From positions 310,001-374,000 of the forward strand of contig NZ_JAJPRF010000001.1 in assembly GCF_021206925.1 (NCBI RefSeq): DNA of 64,000 nt, in the 5' to 3' direction. The DNA is from Rhodoflexus caldus (GTDB lineage Bacteria > Bacteroidota > Bacteroidia > Cytophagales > Thermoflexibacteraceae). The stretch's first letter is position 1; each line of letters starts with the position of its first letter. The position numbers were made by a program, and so were the translations under genes. The notes beneath the pieces are model-generated. The model worked only from the letters and a program-made list of their open reading frames with translations, did not search any database and was not told the DNA's origin. Below, piece after piece: positions 19,373 through 28,194 of this stretch.

Positions 19373-19396
19373 AGGGATAGGGCACAACCTATCCCT
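19373..19396. terminator. Hairpin downstream of the secreted esterase
   Basis: AGGGATAGG (19373-19381) pairs perfectly with CCTATCCCT (19388-19396) across six bases. There is no T-run, so it may be a weak or factor-dependent terminator or a transcript-end hairpin. A separate 12-base palindrome, ATATGCGCATAT, lies at 19401-19412. The rest of the 255-base gap 19266-19520 shows nothing recognisable. Confidence 0.4.
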
Positions 19397-19520
19397 ACGT
19401 ATATGCGCATATCGGAAAAATACAATCCAAGATATGCACTTTTGCACCAATGTTTCATTTTTGGTTGTTCTCCCCAGATGCACTGATTATCAGATGAGTA
19501 CATTTAGGATAGCTCATATT

Positions 19521-20336
19521 TTATACCCGTTCCGATAAAAAATCCGACAGCGATTTGCGCTCGTAGATTTCCAATTTACCGCCTTCGGTGCAGTTGTAAA
19601 TTTCTCTGCCGAAGGCTTCAAATACTTCGCGTGCCATTTGGTAGGCTACTTCGCTTTGGAACAAATCGGGCAGTTGCCACTTTACGCCGCCTGCAAAATA
19701 GTTCGGGTCAAAGTGGTTGGGGTCGTGGCTGCCGGAAACAACAGTCTGGTTGGCCAAACCTTTCGGATGAGTAAAATTATGGTCGCAGCCAATCAGCGCC
19801 ACTTTTTGAAAGCCCATGTGAAAGGCCAACTGAATGGCTACGAACGTTACGGTATGCCCGTAGTAGAGGCTCATGCGCACGTCGCGGGCAAAAACTTTGT
19901 GATACGTCTGTTTCAGGTAGGTAATGTTCGGGCGACGCGGCACATGTTTGAGCGCGTAGCTGTCCAAAAACAGGGGAATATCGGTTTTGTTGAAAAAATC
20001 GGCATTCTGTTCAATCACCAAGTGATTAACCGCCACGATGCAAGACGGGCGAAAGGCAGTTTTATCAAACAACAAATTGATTTTGTTCAAACCGAACGTA
20101 TAAATGCCGCTTGCCGCCAGTGCGTCGAAGTCAGTTTTGAGAAGGCTCGGGCCATTGCAGAGAATAACGGCTTTTTGGCCTTTGTAGCAGTCTTTCAAGG
20201 CTGCCAACCGCGCCCGTGAACGCCACGACTCGGGGTTCAAGTCCCAACTCAAACGTTTAAGCACCAGATTTGCCGCTTTGAAATAGGGGTTTACTACCGC
20301 TCGCTCGCGAAGTATGGGGATGTCTTGTTCGTTCAT
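19521..20336 (-). CDS. DUF115/MptE-like protein, possible glycan-modification enzyme
   Basis: A 271-residue protein with the pattern AVILCNGPSLLKTDFDAL near its N-terminus and a second conserved block VALIGCDHNFTHP, which I associate with DUF115 (MptE/Maf-like) proteins. Relatives include 6-hydroxymethylpterin diphosphokinase in archaea and sugar transferases that modify flagellin or polysaccharides. No membrane segments. The start is uncertain: ATG at 20336 (MNEQDIPIL) or ATG at 20381, which abuts a 16-base inverted repeat and has no visible ribosome-binding site. Function assignment is tentative. Confidence 0.6.
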   Translation of the reverse strand: MNEQDIPILRERAVVNPYFKAANLVLKRLSWDLNPESWRSRARLAALKDCYKGQKAVILCNGPSLLKTDFDALAASGIYTFGLNKINLLFDKTAFRPSCIVAVNHLVIEQNADFFNKTDIPLFLDSYALKHVPRRPNITYLKQTYHKVFARDVRMSLYYGHTVTFVAIQLAFHMGFQKVALIGCDHNFTHPKGLANQTVVSGSHDPNHFDPNYFAGGVKWQLPDLFQSEVAYQMAREVFEAFGREIYNCTEGGKLEIYERKSLSDFLSERV

Positions 20337-20381
20337 AACTGCCTGCTGTATTCTACTTGATGCGCTGATTTTTCTTATCAT

Positions 20382-20477
20382 AGTTACTACCGATATTGAA
20401 CCCCCAAGAGGGTATTTGGTGTCGTTGCACGTCGCCGTTGCTTACAGTACTATAAGTACTAAATATCGGTAGTAACT
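20382..20477. repeat. 96-bp element bounded by a perfect 16-base inverted repeat
   Basis: AGTTACTACCGATATT (20382-20397) and its exact reverse complement (20462-20477) enclose 64 bases. The interior has CCC...GGG and two similar GTCGTTGC/GTCGCCGTTGC units, and AGTACT twice around ATA near the right arm. It could be a structured leader of the DUF115-like gene, a miniature inverted-repeat element, or a large operator. No target-site duplication was evident. Confidence 0.5.
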
Positions 20478-20479
20478 CG

Positions 20480-20510
20480 CGCGGGAGAAAATAGACGCTT
20501 GATTCCCGCG
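20480..20510. terminator. Hairpin directly after the ComA-like gene
   Basis: CGCGGGA (20480-20486) pairs with TCCCGCG (20504-20510) immediately after the stop codon of the ComA-like gene on the minus strand. No T-run follows, so termination strength is doubtful. Confidence 0.35.
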
Positions 20511-20511
20511 A

Positions 20512-21315
20512 TTAATGATTCACATCGGGGGCAGCGCCCAAAACGGGCTGTTTGCCGTTCAGGAAGGTGTGGAAAGTATCACCGCGCAGGCCTAAGCGAA
20601 TAGTTTCCAGCGGAATAACATCGTTAGGAGCAATGTTACCGAGGTTTACGTTCGTACCCAAGTACTTAATAAACCATACCTGCTGCGACTTCATCGGTGC
20701 TTCCCAAATGATACTTTCAAACGGAATTTGCGTCAAAATTTCCTCTACCAGTCCGGAGCGCACCTCGCCGCTGGAGCGGAATAAGCCCACATTACCGCTT
20801 TCGCGAGCTTCGCCGATAACTTTCCATGCACCAGCATCCAATTCGCGACGCATTTGCTGAATCCATTTGTACGGAGGAATAATTTTTTCAGCATCTTTTG
20901 AACCCACTTCCGACAATACGGTTGCCCGCTGCGACAAAATGCGGATATAATTACACTTGTCGTCATGGTTCATTTCCAATGAGCCGTCCGATACTTCGGC
21001 ATATGAAAGCTCGTATTTGTCCATCAGGCGGAGGTAGTCTTCAAACTGACCGCGCACAATGAATGCCTCAAACAGCGTACCTCCGAAATATACGGGGATA
21101 CCTGCCTCGCGATACACTTTCAGTTTATCGGCAAGGTTGGGGAAACAATAGGAGGTTGCCCAGCCTAACTTCACTACGTCAATAAATTCAGCCGAAGTGC
21201 TGAGCATATCTTCCACTTCGCGAATGCTCAAACCTTTGTCCATCACCATCGTGAGGCCTTTTTCACGTGGTTTTACAGTGCGTTCGGGAACGTCTTTGAG
21301 AAAATAGTTTACCAT
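20512..21315 (-). CDS. comA: Phosphosulfolactate synthase family protein (ComA-like)
   Basis: A TIM-barrel enzyme of 267 residues matching the (2R)-phospho-3-sulfolactate synthase family, which adds sulfite to phosphoenolpyruvate. Recognisable features are GLTMVMDKGLSIREVEDML, VVKLGWATS, GIPVYFGGTLFEAF, YAEVSDGSLEM and VIGEARESGNVGLF. In methanogens it starts coenzyme M synthesis. In Bacteroidota coenzyme M is not expected, and a role in making sulfonate precursors (for example for sulfonolipids) is my inference. The ATG at 21315 is preferred to a TTG 15 bases upstream. It closes a three-gene run with the TPR and epimerase genes (18- and 11-base gaps). Confidence 0.8.
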   Translation of the reverse strand: MVNYFLKDVPERTVKPREKGLTMVMDKGLSIREVEDMLSTSAEFIDVVKLGWATSYCFPNLADKLKVYREAGIPVYFGGTLFEAFIVRGQFEDYLRLMDKYELSYAEVSDGSLEMNHDDKCNYIRILSQRATVLSEVGSKDAEKIIPPYKWIQQMRRELDAGAWKVIGEARESGNVGLFRSSGEVRSGLVEEILTQIPFESIIWEAPMKSQQVWFIKYLGTNVNLGNIAPNDVIPLETIRLGLRGDTFHTFLNGKQPVLGAAPDVNH

Positions 21316-21333
21316 CAGTTGTTGTAACAAGCA

Positions 21334-22746
21334 TCAGCGCTGATATTGGCTGATAATTTTGAAAAGTGCTTTTTGGATATTAATGTCTTCAATCCACTCG
21401 TACAGGACGGTGTGCCTATCAAAGTCCAAAATTAGCGCATTTTCCAAATAACTGAATGATTGCTTGTATTTGCCGGCTTCTATGTGGTAGAGGCACATGC
21501 GGTAGTATAAATCGGCATGGGCGGGGCACTCTTCCAAACCGCTTTTGAGCAAGCCGATGGCCTGCATGTAGTCGCCCTGCTCGCGATAGATGCCCGACCA
21601 GTCTAACCATGTTTGCGGGTTGGCAGGGTTCAGGTGGTTGGCGTGTTGGTAGGCTTCCAAGGCAGACATTACGTTGCCTGTTTTCCACTCGGCTTCTGCC
21701 AAGGCCAGCCAATAATCTTCACATTCGCTGTCTATCCGTACCGATTTTTTGAGGAAATTAATGGCTTCATACCAGCGCTCCTTTCCAATCAGGCACATGC
21801 CGATGCCGTACCACCCATCGGCACATTGCTCGTCCATATTGACGGCCTTGCGGTAGAGTTCGGAAGCTTTGTTGTAGTCTTTACGTTTTTCGTAGGTAGC
21901 GGCCAAGCAGCAGTACATTTCCGGCTCGGGAAAATCGCTTTCCTCTTTCAAATCAATGGCTTTTTGGTAGGACACTTCCGCTTCTTCGTAGCGTTGCAGG
22001 TTCATTTGGGCATGGCCGAGGTGATACCAAATGCTGCTTTCTTCTTCGTTCAGCGCCAGTGCGTAGTCAAAAAGCTCGATGGCTTTATGGAAACTGTTGG
22101 TTTCATTAAAGAACACCCCCGCATTTCTCCACAGGCGAAAATCTTCGGGATTTTCGTTGATGCGCTCCTCAAAAAACTTCGCTCCTTCTGCCGTGCGGTG
22201 CAAGGTTTCTAAGGAATCGGCGATGTCCAACAAGGCATTTATATTGTCGGGATTGATTTTCAGAATCTCGAACAAATGCTCTACGGAATGTTGCAATTTG
22301 CCTGAACGCAGGTACAAATCGGCTATGCGGTAATGAATGTCTTCCTTTTCATCCGTATTTTTTAGTGCCTTCAACAGGCTTTCAATGGCTTGTGAAACCA
22401 TATTAAGCCCCATAAAAGCCCCTGCCTGCAATACAAACAGTTCATCCGAATCGGGGTGAAGGGCAGCTACTTTTTCTGCCAGTTCCAATGCCTGCCGATA
22501 TTTGCCCAGTCCAAGCAATACGCGCACCTTTTCTATCCCCAACTCGGAAGCAAAAGGATATTGCGAAAAGGCTGCTTCGCATGCTTTAAAGGCTTTTTGC
22601 CACTGTGCGCGAATGCCGTAATGCTGGATAATATGTTCAAACTCGTGCAAATCAAAAAATACACTGGTTCCTTCTGCAAGCATCTGCTCGAATCGCTGCA
22701 CCAACATATCTTCCGTTTGCGGTTCTTTTTTTCTTTTATTTGCCAT
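21334..22746 (-). CDS. Tetratricopeptide-repeat protein
   Basis: A 470-residue cytoplasmic protein (no signal peptide) made almost entirely of TPR units from about residue 60 to 455; clear examples are IWYHLGHAQMNLQRYEEAEV and KASELYRKAVNMDEQCADGW. TPR proteins are scaffolds, and the partner is unknown. The ATG at 22746 (MANKRKKEPQ) is taken as the start; open frame upstream runs into the epimerase gene. It sits between, and is probably co-transcribed with, the NAD-dependent epimerase and the ComA-like gene. Confidence 0.85.
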   Translation of the reverse strand: MANKRKKEPQTEDMLVQRFEQMLAEGTSVFFDLHEFEHIIQHYGIRAQWQKAFKACEAAFSQYPFASELGIEKVRVLLGLGKYRQALELAEKVAALHPDSDELFVLQAGAFMGLNMVSQAIESLLKALKNTDEKEDIHYRIADLYLRSGKLQHSVEHLFEILKINPDNINALLDIADSLETLHRTAEGAKFFEERINENPEDFRLWRNAGVFFNETNSFHKAIELFDYALALNEEESSIWYHLGHAQMNLQRYEEAEVSYQKAIDLKEESDFPEPEMYCCLAATYEKRKDYNKASELYRKAVNMDEQCADGWYGIGMCLIGKERWYEAINFLKKSVRIDSECEDYWLALAEAEWKTGNVMSALEAYQHANHLNPANPQTWLDWSGIYREQGDYMQAIGLLKSGLEECPAHADLYYRMCLYHIEAGKYKQSFSYLENALILDFDRHTVLYEWIEDINIQKALFKIISQYQR

Positions 22747-22757
22747 TGTACCTGCTC

Positions 22758-23720
22758 TTAATGAGTTAGGGTTAATAATACAGCCTCTCTGATGCTCTCT
22801 GCCACGGGGCGGTAGTGCAAACCTGTTGTTGCGGTCAGTTTGCTGCCGTCGTACCGATGCATTTGACAGGCTGCTTCGGCCGTTTGCCGATTGAAAGCAC
22901 CGCCCAACCATCCGCTAACAGTTCCTGCCAACTGCAACAAAGTATCGGAGATGCGTTTTTGCGGCGGCTGTTTGTTCATTGCGGCAGCTACCTGCCCAAA
23001 AAAGTCCTGAAAACTAATGGCAGCCGCGTTAAAAATAAAACGCTCGGCTACGGCATTATGTTGTAACAATCGCAAAATCCCTTCCGCTACATCCTCAGCA
23101 TCTACCAGATTAATCATTCCCGAAGGATAAAAAGGCAGAGAGCTGGCCATGCGAAACAGTTTTGCCAGCGAACTTTCAGGGGTGTTTTGCCCTAAAACGA
23201 CCGAAGGATTGACAATAAAAGCGGGTAAACCTTCCGCAATCCCTCGCCATACCTCCCGTTCGGCCAAATGCTTGCTCAAGCCGTATGAGGAATGATTCAG
23301 GGAGCCTTCCCACTGTGCGCGTTCGGTAACAACTTCTTCCTTTGCGCCAATGGCCGCTACGGAGCTGACAAAACAGAACCGTTGGATGTTACTTTCCAAA
23401 CAAACATTCACCAGATTGGCCGTGCCTTCTACATTGGTTTTAAAAATCAGGTTGCGGTCTGATGAAGCAAAAGAAACCATTGCTGCCGCATGGATGACCC
23501 AGTCGGCATCGGCCACAAGTTCCGTTAAAAGAGGGATGTCGGTAATATCACCTTGTACCCACGTAAGGCCGGGCATGGATGCGGGCAGCAGCCCGCTGCC
23601 GGAACGGCGCAGCGCAAGCACCTGCAAACCTTCCTGCAACAATCGTCGGGTAATATAACTGCCGACAAACCCGCTTGCACCGGTAATAAAAACCTTTGGA
23701 GAGGTATTGAACATTTGCAA
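22758..23720 (-). CDS. NAD(P)-dependent epimerase/dehydratase (extended SDR)
   Basis: A Rossmann-fold oxidoreductase of 320 residues with the nucleotide motif VFITGASGFVGSYI near the N-terminus, the NADH-binding region WVIHAAAMVSF, a catalytic serine stretch FVSSVAAIG and YxxxK in SSYGLSKHLAE. It belongs to the extended short-chain dehydrogenases (dihydroflavonol-reductase/sugar-epimerase-like). The substrate cannot be specified. It is the first gene of a tight three-gene set with the TPR and ComA-like genes. The start could also be the ATG two codons in (23714). Confidence 0.85.
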   Translation of the reverse strand: MQMFNTSPKVFITGASGFVGSYITRRLLQEGLQVLALRRSGSGLLPASMPGLTWVQGDITDIPLLTELVADADWVIHAAAMVSFASSDRNLIFKTNVEGTANLVNVCLESNIQRFCFVSSVAAIGAKEEVVTERAQWEGSLNHSSYGLSKHLAEREVWRGIAEGLPAFIVNPSVVLGQNTPESSLAKLFRMASSLPFYPSGMINLVDAEDVAEGILRLLQHNAVAERFIFNAAAISFQDFFGQVAAAMNKQPPQKRISDTLLQLAGTVSGWLGGAFNRQTAEAACQMHRYDGSKLTATTGLHYRPVAESIREAVLLTLTH

Positions 23721-23839
23721 ACTTACGAAGCAAATTTGAAAGCAGGCAGTTCGCGCTAATTTGGTGCTGTTTTTGGTTCTACGGAGAATAAAAAAATGTA
23801 ACTTAGCGTGTTTTTACCCACATCAATGCCTGTCCTTCT

Positions 23840-25144
23840 ATGGAATCAATAAAGCGTATTTTCGCTCTTTTACTGTCATTTGTCGGATGTTTGTTATTGC
23901 ATCCGCAGTCGTCATATGCGCAGCAGTCGCAATCGGATTCGTTAAGAATTTTGTTTCAGCAATTTACGGCCAATCAGAACCTGATTCGCAGCCTGCAAAA
24001 CCAACGCCGCGCCGATAGTTTGCGCATTGCCGAATTGCAAAAAAGCCTGCAAGAGCAAGTCAGCAACTTCAACAGTGCCGTCAGCAGCGTAGATGTGCGC
24101 GTGAAAGAGTTTGACCAGCGCATGAAAATTACAGACCGCGACCGCTATGCAATTATCCAGCGCAACTTGGTCAGTTCGGTAGAAGTATTTGATATGCTTA
24201 ATCAGCGGCTTAATATCTTGGAAGCCCTGAGCCAAACCGAGGAGTATCAGAACATACTCACCGATTTGAATAACCCTGCCAATGAAAACTTAGGCTTTTC
24301 TTACAATAAAAAAGTGTTGGCACTGATGGATCAATACATTGCCGCCAATGCTCGCCGCGACCGCGGCAGGATAGTAGAGGCAGCCCGCATGGTATTGGAA
24401 AACCCCTTGGTACAAACTATGGCCGGCCCTGCTGCACCTATCTTAGGTGTAAGCAATTCGCTGCTGAGTTTTGCAAGTACGCTGTTCGTCAGCCGCACCG
24501 ATATTCCGCAGGAAAATGTAACGCGCTTCCGCGATGAAATGATGCAGTTTACGCAGTACTACGCACGCTTGAACGAACTCAACCGCAACTTTGCCATGGG
24601 AATCAATAACTACCAGATTCAAACGGCTAACCTGCAAAGCAAACTGCGCGATTTTGTGGTGCAAAATATTCAGGCCAGCGGCAGGCAGTTAGACCCCAAT
24701 GCGGAGAAACGCGCCAAATCTACCGCCGACTACCTGACTACGCTTTTCCTTACTTATAACGCAAGTTCTGTGCGGGAGTACCTGTTCAAGTTAGAGCGGG
24801 AAGCAACGGAAAACGGCGTTATCAACTATGGCAAACTGATTCGCAGCGGCAACCTGATTGAAATGAACAAGCGCGTAAGCGAGGTGATTTTCCTATACAA
24901 AGAATTTGAATATTTGTATTCGCAGTACATCTCGTTGGTAGAAAAAAACAACCGCGAAATGGTGTTGGTACTGCAAGAGGCCATGGCCAAACGCCTCAGC
25001 GATGATAACAATAAAGTGCGCCAACAAATTGATCGCCTCTCTAAGGTAAAAGAGGCAACCATTGAATCAATCAATAAAGCCATTAATTTGCCGCGTCTTA
25101 AAAATGAGGTAGATAAGTTAGATACTTTCTATCCTTCCATGTAA
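23840..25144 (+). CDS. Secreted coiled-coil protein of unknown function
   Basis: A 434-residue protein with a signal peptide (MESIKRIFALLLSFVGCLLLHPQSSYA, then Q) and largely helical, Gln/Asn/Arg-rich content. A coiled coil occupies about 30-110 (LIRSLQNQRRADSLRIAELQ), and other helices extend to the C-terminus (RQQIDRLSKVKEATIESINK). No catalytic motif or known family was recognised. It ends nine bases before the ABC permease gene, so the two are probably co-transcribed; that could make it a periplasmic partner, but nothing in its sequence resembles a substrate-binding protein. Confidence 0.7.
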   Translation: MESIKRIFALLLSFVGCLLLHPQSSYAQQSQSDSLRILFQQFTANQNLIRSLQNQRRADSLRIAELQKSLQEQVSNFNSAVSSVDVRVKEFDQRMKITDRDRYAIIQRNLVSSVEVFDMLNQRLNILEALSQTEEYQNILTDLNNPANENLGFSYNKKVLALMDQYIAANARRDRGRIVEAARMVLENPLVQTMAGPAAPILGVSNSLLSFASTLFVSRTDIPQENVTRFRDEMMQFTQYYARLNELNRNFAMGINNYQIQTANLQSKLRDFVVQNIQASGRQLDPNAEKRAKSTADYLTTLFLTYNASSVREYLFKLEREATENGVINYGKLIRSGNLIEMNKRVSEVIFLYKEFEYLYSQYISLVEKNNREMVLVLQEAMAKRLSDDNNKVRQQIDRLSKVKEATIESINKAINLPRLKNEVDKLDTFYPSM

Positions 25145-25153
25145 CACTCAGGC

Positions 25154-26722
25154 ATGACCTTTCTGTTTTCTCGCATTCTTTCACGTATGGGCAAAGGGCT
25201 GTTATTAGCGATAATAGCAGCCCTTTTGGCCGTTCCGCCGCTATATGTGGTGTGGCAATGGTTTTCACCTGCCGATAGCTACTGGGCGCATCTGTATGAA
25301 TACCTGCTGCCCGATTACCTGAAAAATACGCTGGGGCTGACCACGGGTGTACTTCTCGGAACGCTGTTGTTGGGCATTCCTTCGGCATGGCTTGTAGCGG
25401 CTTGTGAATTTCCGGGCAGGCGTTTGCTTTCGTGGTTGCTGGTGCTGCCGCTGGCTATTCCTGCCTATATCAATGCCTATGTGTACAAGTACACCTTTGA
25501 GCGCGGGCTGCTGCAAAGTCTGCCTTTCCGCCCCGATGTAATGCACCTCGGCGGTGCAATTGCGGTGATGTCGCTGGTATTGTATCCGTACATTTATTTG
25601 GTTACACGCACCAATTTTCAGCGGCAATCGGCGGGGGCTTTAGAGGCCGCTAAGTTGCTCGGTGCTTCTCCGCTGCGGCGTTTCTTTGCGGTTGCCTTGC
25701 CTATGGCACGCCCTGCAATTATCGGCAGTGCCATGCTCGTGCTGATGGAGTGCCTCAACGAATACGGCACGGTCAAATACTACGGCGTGCCGACCTTTAC
25801 GTCAGGCATTTTCCGCGCATGGTTTGCAATGGGCAGCGTGCATACAGCCATGAAACTGGCAGGGCTGCTGCTGGCAGTCGTTTTTGTGTTGAATCTTTCC
25901 GAACGCCGACTAACTCGCAACCTGCGTTACACAGCAGGTAAGAGCGAGCGGCTGCTGACTCGCCAAACGCTGCACGGCTGGCAGGCAACGGCTGCAATGC
26001 TTTTCTGCCTGATTCCTTCCTTAGGCGGGTTTGTGTTCCCTTTCGCGCAACTCCTCTCATGGGCGTATAGCGGCTGGGTACAAGGTTTGCTCACGGTTGA
26101 TTTCAGTAAATATCTGTTGCAAACCTTGCAGGTAGCTTTTACAAGCGCTGCCTTTATTGTCCTCATCGCATTGATACTTGCCTACATTCGCCGTATCGGC
26201 AGGGGAAAACTCACCCAACTGACGGTGCATCTGGCAAATTTGGGCTATGCTATGCCGGGCGCTGTGGTAGCTATCGGTGTGCTGGCATTGCTGCTGGCTG
26301 TCGGTAAATCTTTACAGGTGGCCTTCGTCGGTACGCTCATCGCATTGACTTATGCCTATTTGGTGCGATTTATGGCGGTAGCCTTCAACCCGCTGGAAGC
26401 AGGTTTACAAAAAATATCGCCTTCTATGGACAATGCGGCTGCCATTCTGGGTAAAAACCGTTTACAAACCTTGCTTCTTGTACACGTGCCGCTGCTGCGC
26501 GGTGCCATTCTGGCCGCTTTGATGCTAGTTGTGGTGGATATTCTGAAAGAGTTACCGCTGACACTCATCCTGCGCCCTTTCAACTTTGACACACTGGCTA
26601 CCAAAGCCTATGAATATGCCGATGATGAAAAATTACAGCAATCGGCCGCCATGTCCTGCCTGATTGTGCTGGCCGGAATGCTGCCTGTTTTCTTGTTGGA
26701 TAAATTAAACAAATCGGATTAG
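25154..26722 (+). CDS. ABC transporter permease with two fused permease domains (iron/thiamine type)
   Basis: An inner-membrane protein of 522 residues with about twelve helices forming two tandem permease domains, like the FbpB/AfuB (ferric iron) and ThiP families. Each half carries an EAA loop for ATPase docking: EAAKLLGASPLRRFFAVALP (near 160-180) and DNAAAILGKNRLQTLLLVHVP (near 427-447). A matching substrate-binding protein and ATPase are not adjacent, so the substrate is inferred only from family. It follows the secreted coiled-coil gene by nine bases. Confidence 0.85.
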   Translation: MTFLFSRILSRMGKGLLLAIIAALLAVPPLYVVWQWFSPADSYWAHLYEYLLPDYLKNTLGLTTGVLLGTLLLGIPSAWLVAACEFPGRRLLSWLLVLPLAIPAYINAYVYKYTFERGLLQSLPFRPDVMHLGGAIAVMSLVLYPYIYLVTRTNFQRQSAGALEAAKLLGASPLRRFFAVALPMARPAIIGSAMLVLMECLNEYGTVKYYGVPTFTSGIFRAWFAMGSVHTAMKLAGLLLAVVFVLNLSERRLTRNLRYTAGKSERLLTRQTLHGWQATAAMLFCLIPSLGGFVFPFAQLLSWAYSGWVQGLLTVDFSKYLLQTLQVAFTSAAFIVLIALILAYIRRIGRGKLTQLTVHLANLGYAMPGAVVAIGVLALLLAVGKSLQVAFVGTLIALTYAYLVRFMAVAFNPLEAGLQKISPSMDNAAAILGKNRLQTLLLVHVPLLRGAILAALMLVVVDILKELPLTLILRPFNFDTLATKAYEYADDEKLQQSAAMSCLIVLAGMLPVFLLDKLNKSD

Positions 26723-26889
26723 AGAAAAATTTTAGTGCAAGCAAAGGCCACCTACTATTTGGGTTCTTTCCAAAGCCCCCTACCGAACAGGGAATGGCGG
26801 CAAAAAGACCACTTGATAACCAATCGGTTCTGTTGGCAGTTAGGTAATTATCGGGCAATTTTGCTTTGCGAAGTTTATCGGTTCAAACA

Positions 26890-28194
26890 TTGAAAACGCA
26901 CCACAAAATTATCAACGGCGACAGCAGGCACATGACCGAAATACCCGATAATTCGGTTCATTTGGTTGTTACCTCGCCCCCCTATTGGCAACTGAAAGAC
27001 TACGGCTCCGACAATCAAATCGGATTCCACGACAGTTACGAAACCTACATCAATCATCTGAATTTGGTTTGGAAAGAGTGCTTTCGGGTGCTGCACAACG
27101 GTTGCCGGTTGTGTATCAATATCGGCGACCAGTTCGCCCGTGCGGTTTATTACGGACGTTACAAGGTAATTCCTATTCGCGAAGAAATCATCAAATTTTG
27201 CGAAACCATCGGCTTTGACTATATGGGCGCTGTCATTTGGCAGAAAGTTACTAACTCAAACACCACGGGCGGCGGCGTTCAAATGGGTTCTTATCCTTAT
27301 CCGCGAAATGGCATCTTAAAACTTGACTATGAATTTATCCTGATTTTCAAAAAGTTAGGCGAAGCATCCAAGCCGACCCAAGAGCAAAAAGAACGCTCCG
27401 TAATGACCGCCGAAGAATGGAATACTTTTTTTGCCGGGCATTGGAACTTTTCGGGCGTAAAGCAAACGGGGCATATTGCCATGTTTCCCGAAGAATTGCC
27501 CCGAAGGCTGATTCGCATGTTTTCTTTTGTCGGTGAAACGGTTTTAGACCCTTTCGCAGGCAGCGGAACAACCTCTCTTGCCGCGAAAAATACGCACCGC
27601 AACTCCATTGGCTACGAAATCAATCCCGAATTCATTCCGATTGTCAAAGAAAAACTATCCGTATATCAGCCCGATTTGGAAGGAACGGTTTATGAGTTCA
27701 TCAAGCAAAAGCCTGCCGATATAGATTTTGAGAAAGAAATTGCCCGATTACCTTATATTTTCAAAGACCCGCATGCGCTTGACAAAAAGACGGATATTAA
27801 AAAACTGCAATTCGGCTCACGGATTGACAGGGATAGCCCTGCTGCACGCGAAGAACTTTTTACGGTAAAAGAAATTATCTGCCCCGAAAAAGTACGCCTA
27901 AGCAACGGTTTGATTGTCAAACTATTAGGCATAAAATCATTGCCGCATCTTCATGAAAAAGCAAAGTTGTTTTTGCATGAAAAAACAAAAGGCAAAAAAG
28001 TTTTCCTCCGCTACGACGAACTGAAGTATGACGGCGATAATAACCTGCTCGCGTACCTGTATTTGGAAAACAAAACGTTTATTAATGCTCATTTGATTAA
28101 AAACGGACTGGCGCAGGCGGATACTTCCATGAATTACAAGTATCGGGATAAGTTTTTGAACTTGTTCAATCAAAGCAATGGCAAAACTGCGTAA
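26890..28194 (+). CDS. Type II DNA methyltransferase with a C-terminal SNase-like domain
   Basis: A 434-residue beta-class methyltransferase, probably forming N4-methylcytosine. It starts with KTHHKIINGDSRHM, has motif IV TSPPYW (about 28-33; SPPY is typical of m4C enzymes) and the AdoMet motif LDPFAGSGTTSL (about 217-228). Residues about 305-430 resemble a staphylococcal-nuclease domain (VKLLGIKSLPHLHEKAKLFL, NNLLAYLYLENKTFINAHLI), but catalytic Arg/Glu positions seem lost (VKL, not VRL; no Arg before LAYL). The TTG at 26890 is chosen because no ATG precedes the conserved opening; another TTG is at 26866. It overlaps the endonuclease gene by 17 bases and is AT-richer than its flanks, suggesting transfer. 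Confidence 0.85.
   Translation: MKTHHKIINGDSRHMTEIPDNSVHLVVTSPPYWQLKDYGSDNQIGFHDSYETYINHLNLVWKECFRVLHNGCRLCINIGDQFARAVYYGRYKVIPIREEIIKFCETIGFDYMGAVIWQKVTNSNTTGGGVQMGSYPYPRNGILKLDYEFILIFKKLGEASKPTQEQKERSVMTAEEWNTFFAGHWNFSGVKQTGHIAMFPEELPRRLIRMFSFVGETVLDPFAGSGTTSLAAKNTHRNSIGYEINPEFIPIVKEKLSVYQPDLEGTVYEFIKQKPADIDFEKEIARLPYIFKDPHALDKKTDIKKLQFGSRIDRDSPAAREELFTVKEIICPEKVRLSNGLIVKLLGIKSLPHLHEKAKLFLHEKTKGKKVFLRYDELKYDGDNNLLAYLYLENKTFINAHLIKNGLAQADTSMNYKYRDKFLNLFNQSNGKTA

Noticed and set aside
19401-19412. Palindrome ATATGCGCATAT as an operator
   Set aside because: It lies downstream of the esterase gene and is far from any start on either strand.
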